A stretch of DNA of 64,000 nucleotides, taken from assembly GCA_011009095.1 (NCBI GenBank), contig VTPC01005629.1, positions 24,235 to 88,234 of the forward strand, in the 5' to 3' direction. Each line of letters starts with the position of its first letter. The first letter of the stretch is position 1. The position numbers and the translations under genes are program-made. Positions 58,673-64,000 of this stretch are shown here, piece by piece. The DNA comes from Ignelater luminosus (lineage: Eukaryota; Arthropoda; Insecta; Coleoptera; Elateridae). The notes beneath the pieces were generated by a model. It saw only the letters and a list, made by a program, of their open reading frames with translations, had not been told where the DNA came from and did no database searches.

Positions 58673-59763
58673 GGTGCTCATTTTGTGTCGTCGGTTGAGT
58701 AACTGTGGGGGATCTAGTTCCATCAATTGAAGATTTTACTGCAGTGGTATAGCTTGTTTGGTGATTTAAGTTGGCTGTCTCGGCGTTCCTGAAATTATAC
58801 ATGGAGGTTTGAGGAAGATTTTGAGCTGGAAAGTGGGTTGGTGGCGATACGGTGGAGTTTATCACAGATTTTGTGGTTGCTGACTTGGGGAAGCAAGGGC
58901 AGCCACGATAGCTGGCTGGGTAGCTGCCTTTGCAGTTTGCGCATGTCGCTGGCTGTTCTTTTGGCTTTTGGCATTCTGTGGTGTGATAATTTTCTCCGCA
59001 TTTTACACAGAGAGGCATAGAGTGGCATCCACGCTGTGTGTGCCGGAAACCTTGATAAGGTGGCATTGAGGGATGGAGTCTCTTTTCAGTCTAGGAGTTA
59101 CTGTTTTTACTGTTAAGGATAACACAGATTTTATATTGCAAATATCTTTGTAGTTTCCTTTGCGAGTAAGGAGGACGAGTACTAAGAAGATAAGTCGTCT
59201 GTCTTCTCCAACGTGTAAGCTGGTGATACGCTGTACGGGAAAGTCATGCGCCCGTAGATCAGCGGCGATGTCCTCTGAGATACCTCTTAGTACCACCTGT
59301 AAGGGTTTGTTTTCTTTTAGTTGATAGGTACAGAAGGATACCCGGACGTCGCCGAGGTAATTTTAGCTTTCGAATAGGTTATTTTAAGTCCAGTGAACTC
59401 GCTGGATAATGTAGTCCATTTGTTTTTCTCTTTAATTATTATGGGAGGTATTTTGGATTTTTTGACATTAGTAAGGATATCGTGTTCGAGGTTCGTATCA
59501 TCCAAAGTTTTGTTTTCAAGAATTTCGAATCTATTTTTGGTTTTAATTTCTGGCGGGTTGCTTTCTATGGAGTCTCGCTGTCTTCGTTTTTTAGAGTTTT
59601 TGTCTGAAATGTTTTTATTTCTTTTTTGGGAGTTTAGTAGTTTTACTCTTGGAGGATATGTGTCGAGGTTGAGTGGGCCAAATTTCTTCTCTCCGTATTT
59701 CAGAAGGTGGGTAATGAATTCGTGTGATTCATTTCCTTCCATTTCTTCTATTCTTCGTGACAT
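58672..59763 (-). pseudogene. gag-like ORF1 of an I/Jockey-type LINE with zinc knuckles
   Basis: RNA-binding nucleocapsid-like protein of a non-LTR element. The N-terminal part 59,763-59,317 (NRFEILENKTLDD, IPPIIIKEKNKWTTL) is a usual start of such proteins. 59,296-59,070 is the PRE_C2HC region (VVLRGISEDIAADLRAH, FPVQRITSLHV). A frameshift near 59,060 leads to 59,066-58,672 with YQGFRHTQRGCHSMPLC, CVKCGENYHTTEC and CANCKGSYPASYRGC. The first knuckle keeps Cys-Cys-His-Cys; the last has Tyr where His is expected. The frame ends after PTTQNEHPA, where it meets LINE #4 end-on; no ORF2 follows. Confidence 0.82.
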
Positions 59764-59769
59764 TTTTCA

Positions 59770-61985
59770 TAACGCGAAGTGCACTGCGTTTTGATAGATT
59801 CTTGAAATTTGGATTTTAGTTTTTTCTAAAATAAAATTTTGATTAAAGGACATGGTTTTTTGGACACAGGTTAGTCTTGAGCAGGACTGTTTGTAATACA
59901 CTTCACAAGATCTTTATTTCGTCTTGAAACTATTTAAAAAAGACTCTTTTGGGGAGCTTATTTCAGTTGACACTGACAGTAGAAATCACGGCCAACTAAT
60001 ATAGGACCTGTTTAGCGTTAAACCCTCTTATCAGTTTGCTTTGTTCTAAATTAACATTTAGTATTTAGATTAGGGTACTTTAGCAGATTATTATAATACA
60101 GTTTTTGAAGATTTAGAGACGTTAGCTCAGAGTTTAGTCTTCATCTTGACACTAAGAAGTGCCACATTTAAATTCTTATGGGGAATACTAAAATCTACTT
60201 TTCATTATCATAACAATTTACTTCTCTAGTTCCAGATATACTTGTAACAAATTTCGATTTGGTTAATTTGCTTTTGCATTCTAGCATTAGTCAAGCCTTG
60301 AATCTTAAATCGAAAATTTTACGTCGTTTTTGTATTTAAGTTCTCATATTGCTTTCTTTCTTAAGAATACAGCAGGTTTTGCATTCAAATTTAAATTCTA
60401 ATAATAATAAACAACTATTGTTTATGGCAATTGGCTTATTTAAAATTAATAACTGAAAACGTTTCCAAGATTTAGGTTTATTAGCTTTGAGTTCTTATAT
60501 AATCAATCCTTTTTACGCAACGCATCTAATCCAAACTTGGTAAACAATTTTCTGCATCCTTACACAAGCTAAATGTTCCTTCCAGTTCGATAACAGTAGA
60601 GGTTGAAATCAACGTTAAGTTTATTTTTTACTAAACAGCAGGTTTTACTTCCAATCAGACTTTCTATCTAACGATATTGAAAGGCCTAAGTGGATTTTAT
60701 AGTTCCACAACTGAAAAATACTGTCCAAATCCGTCATTTATAATTGATAATTTGAAATACATTCGTGTATGCAAGCAAAATGTATCCATGTTTACAAATG
60801 TATCTTAATTACTGACTTTATGTGTCAATGGTCCCTTCATTCTAATTTTACGCGACTTCCTGCTTTGGTTGGTCCGTGACTATTTACGGAAATAAAGGAC
60901 CTTCTCTCACCGAATCTAATATCGTTTGCGGGTTTCGTATCCGCAACTGTTAGCTTGTTAGTTTTGTGCGTTAACAAATTGTACGTGAAAATTTAACTCA
61001 ACCTTCAAAATATGTAAACTACTAAATATCCAGAATTTTTATTTATTTAGCACATGTTTTACAAAGTTAGTAATTCAGAATTTTTAATTTAAAGAGTGAT
61101 ACCAAGATATCAAATCAGAGACATGGCGATTTCAGATAAGCCAGGCAGAGCAGAATCAGCGGGGGTAATACGCAAATCACGATATCGGACAATAATCGCT
61201 TTATTTTAGATTTAAATCGCTTGGGTTCAAAGGTTAAAAAGTTTTTTTGTTTCCATTTTACTAGTTGTGCTAACACGCACAATCGTACCTGTAATAAAAG
61301 TTCATAAATATTACGCTGTCACGATTTATAGCATAGAGTGAAACGTTTTCTTGAAATTTGTACCAGAGACTATGCTTATGCATAATTTTATTATTTAAAA
61401 AAACTGATACTATTTTCTAATTGTTTTTCTTCTTACCTTGATTTTTTTTTCTTATAGTTAGACGCTCATTGCATTTTCTCATGTGATTTGTAATGGTAAC
61501 CATTTTATTTTGTAGTTCAGTCTTTACGTTTTCTAATAATAATGATTAAAGCACTGGTAGCGAGCAGGTCCAAACGTAATAGCACTGTAGTCCGTTTGAT
61601 TCGTTTTAGGCAAAGATTTTCCCTAATAAATCTTTGCTGCGAGTCCATCTTCTCCAGAAGATTACGCCTCTATGAGGTCAGCTAGATTTGCCTTAACGGC
61701 GCATCGCGGTTTTAGTGATTCTAATGGTACTTAACTGTTGATTCATCTTATAGGTGGTCATCAAATATAAATGCGGTAGATTGTTTACGTAGTAAACACG
61801 AATGGTGGGAGGAATTAAAACGCTTCGCGAAAAAAGTAGACAAATTGAAAACGCCAACACAAATTTAAAATTTCTATAGGCACATGAGTTGGCAATCGAG
61901 AAGCTTAAATTTTCTTTTTTTGCTTTATCTCAATTTTTATTTATCTTAAAATTAATTTATAGAACTCAAACCTATCATAGACTGT
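59770..61985. other. no recognisable gene
   Basis: AT-rich, no long frames, no terminal repeats or RNA gene recognised. Confidence 0.5.
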
Positions 61986-61989
61986 TAAT

Positions 61990-62235
61990 CTAGTCAGCGC
62001 GCCAGGGTAATAAGGGAGCCATGGGGCTTCTAAACGCCTCGTCCGGCGCAATTATACGGGCCTTTCGTCATGTAGATACGTCTCGTTGCCGGCTTCTGAG
62101 ACGTTAGGCTTGGCATCTGGACGAAGCGGCAACCCAGGCCACTCGGGCCAGTTGACGAAAGATAGACAAGAAGTGCTAGGGGAGAAAAACTATGATTAAC
62201 TAAAGACAATAAACGTTGGGATATGGCAAAGGAGC
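61990..62235 (+). mobile_element. GC-rich LINE 5'-end-like fragment
   Basis: A sharp GC-rich island (gcgcgccagggtaataaggg onward) ends with an ATG-containing stretch in which one frame reads TINVGIWQRS, close to the VGIWNVR start of LINE endonucleases. The layout (GC-rich leader, short lead-in, endonuclease start) parallels 1,680-1,480 on the minus strand. No further LINE sequence follows. Confidence 0.35.
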
Positions 62236-62239
62236 TAAG

Positions 62240-64000
62240 TTTGGTCTTCCCATTTCAATTGAATATCAAATAGGCAAAGAAGCAGTACGGTAGAGTGACC
62301 CTCTACGGCTCGGTGTGTCTTCTTTTATTAATTACGTAGCGATAGAGTCAGAGGGAAAGGGGTTGGCGGGTTTATTTTTGACAAGCGGTTCAGGAACTGC
62401 TTTGAGATGAACCAACTTCATTGAGCACGTTTTATTTATAGTATGATTATTAAATAGCATAGTAGAGAATGTAATATCGACGAATTATCGTATGATGTCA
62501 TGCGTTATCCTAATCGGATCTCGTACAATTTCTAAATTTACATATCTTAAGTACCCAGGGCTTCAGTTCCCCAAATTTTCCGTATAATCCGTTTCAATGG
62601 CCATTCTGGGTTGAGGTCTCCAAGGACGTCCGATGCCACAGGTACCTGGTTGAACGAGGATGCCATGGGAGCTACAGCCATAGGGTAATGAGATTCTGAA
62701 CTCTCTATACATATTTGACATATTTTAACAACAGTATTTGCGGTATCCTGATGATAACTTGAAAATCCATATCGTTTCGTGTCTTTTAATATTGAGAATT
62801 TGTATCGTATCGTAAGTTCAGAATACCATAATAGCAGTACTGTTTCAGCCTCTGAAGTGAACGTTGTGCTCGTCAGTGCCTCATTTTGCTATCCTACACC
62901 GCACTGTTTCAGACTCATCTTGGGGTCCAGATATCCTCGAGTACTCGCCAACCAATCAATCAAATCTTTTTCGGGTATTTGAATCAGTACCGACCGGCGG
63001 TTGGTTACGCAGTGGTCTTATCTATCACTATTAGGTCAGTGTTGCACTTGGTTTAGTCTTTTCAGAATTACCACCAAATTGTAAACGAACTGAGAAGATT
63101 CACTTTTGCAACAGTCGTTTGTCTTCATCGTATTCTTAACGTTTTTTGCTTTTACCTTGGCTAAAATATTATAAAGTTCTGCAGGTAGTTCTAGACTAAT
63201 CTAGAAATAATTTTTCAAGGTGACATTTAAATGAGAATACTTCCCACCAATATTTTCTCCTAAAGTTGTTCTTTGAAAGAAGAAAGATATTGATAGATAG
63301 CAGGCACTATTGGTCAGAGATGCGTATGTGCAGCTCGGGGATTTTGTATATACTGGAGTTGCTGTTGCTCTGTCAGTTTTAGATCTGTCTGTATACTAGA
63401 CAAGTTCTTCGTCTGCTTATACTCGTTTTCTTACTAAGTAGCGCCTATCTTAAAAGCTAAAACTGGTTTCCTTTCAACCATATGGAGATTATTAGGCTGT
63501 ACTCGCTATTGTATAGAGGTAGTATTCTGTGGGTGATAGTGATGGTGATAATGAAGGCGACAGAGGATATTACTCTTTGCGGCAGTGTTGGCCGTTGATA
63601 TCGATGTTAACGAATTTTGAAATCTTTAGTAGCTTGGGTTTGCTGAATGTTGTTAGATGCTGTTGATTGAATTAGAAAGATAATGAAGGAAGGATGCAGT
63701 TGAATGAACAAATCATGGTATGTTTCTATGATGTTTTGAATTTCGGCGCGATTGATAAGAATTTGTGTTTTTTTGTACTGTTTTCCAAGGGATCCTTATT
63801 TCTTAGAAGATAAAAAAGTTGAAGAATTTTTATTGAGCTTGTAATCTGTAACCTTTTAAAACTCCACTCGCTACCAGAAAAACAGAATCTCTGGCTCTCA
63901 AATCAAATTTCTTTGTGCTCAATAATTTTTTTATGTTTTCGCTGTTTTCTATATTACGTACCTTTAATAGCATTTGCCTCAATGTAGCTCAGCGAACTGC
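62240..64000. other. no recognisable gene
   Basis: Nothing assigned. The short plus-strand frame at 62,779-62,982 has no motif or codon signal I trust. Confidence 0.5.

Noticed and set aside
1-64000. tRNA, rRNA, CRISPR arrays or bacterial operon signals
   Set aside because: No tRNA B-box-like sequence in a plausible cloverleaf, no rRNA stretch, no regularly spaced short repeats; the content is eukaryotic TE-rich DNA.

Overview
This window looks like a piece of an arthropod, most likely insect, nuclear genome made almost wholly of decayed transposable elements. It is AT-rich. It holds mariner, pogo-type, hAT-like and Crypton-like DNA-element remains, many non-LTR retrotransposon fragments and a probable LTR. 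It also has two assembly gaps (10 N at 11,102-11,111; 400 N at 50,061-50,460). I found no intact host gene, tRNA, rRNA or CRISPR array. Species cannot be decided from the sequence; a beetle or hemipteran would fit, but that is a guess.

Layout. 1-1,198: a well-kept mariner (minus strand) sitting in the endonuclease end of a LINE (1,201-1,680). 4,037-5,520: an unrecognised decayed reading frame flanked by oppositely oriented copies of a tandem repeat whose peptide is recognisable. 5,635-7,960 and 8,350-10,740: two RTE-like LINEs, both minus. 13,200-16,680 and 30,856-33,300: two broken copies (E1, E2) of one large unnamed protein family with a PIN/FEN1-like nuclease block and a Cys-rich C-terminus. 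21,285-24,570: two older mariner remnants and a probable LTR. 26,150-34,400: three or more copies of a non-coding repeat of about 1.5 kb, one split by a LINE with RNase H (27,110-28,430, plus), with E2 lying between two others. 37,540-39,800: a pogo-type transposase pseudogene (minus), an ordered repeat 'R', and a Crypton-like tyrosine recombinase fragment (plus). 40,721-40,876: a short hAT-like MITE with visible target duplication.

44,700-55,000 is the most complex part. A Jockey-like LINE (J1) is followed by a 3.5-kb block present twice, once on each side of the 400-N gap (46,566-50,060 and 50,461-53,953). Each block holds repeat R, a Jockey-like 3' piece and an RTE-like LINE. Beyond them lies a second Jockey-like fragment (J2, 54,225-54,990) that shares an internal deletion with J1. 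The block is either a true tandem duplication or two haplotypes/overlapping contigs left unmerged. 56,220-58,672: an RTE-like LINE on the plus strand, running into a gag-like ORF1 with zinc knuckles on the minus strand (to 59,763). The remainder to 64,000 is AT-rich and unassigned apart from a GC-rich LINE 5'-end-like patch at 61,990-62,235.

Nothing here looks like a functioning gene network. The window is an archive of nested insertions, useful for their order of arrival. The best candidate for something not well described is the E1/E2 family. Family assignments rest on motif recognition by eye; no database search was run.
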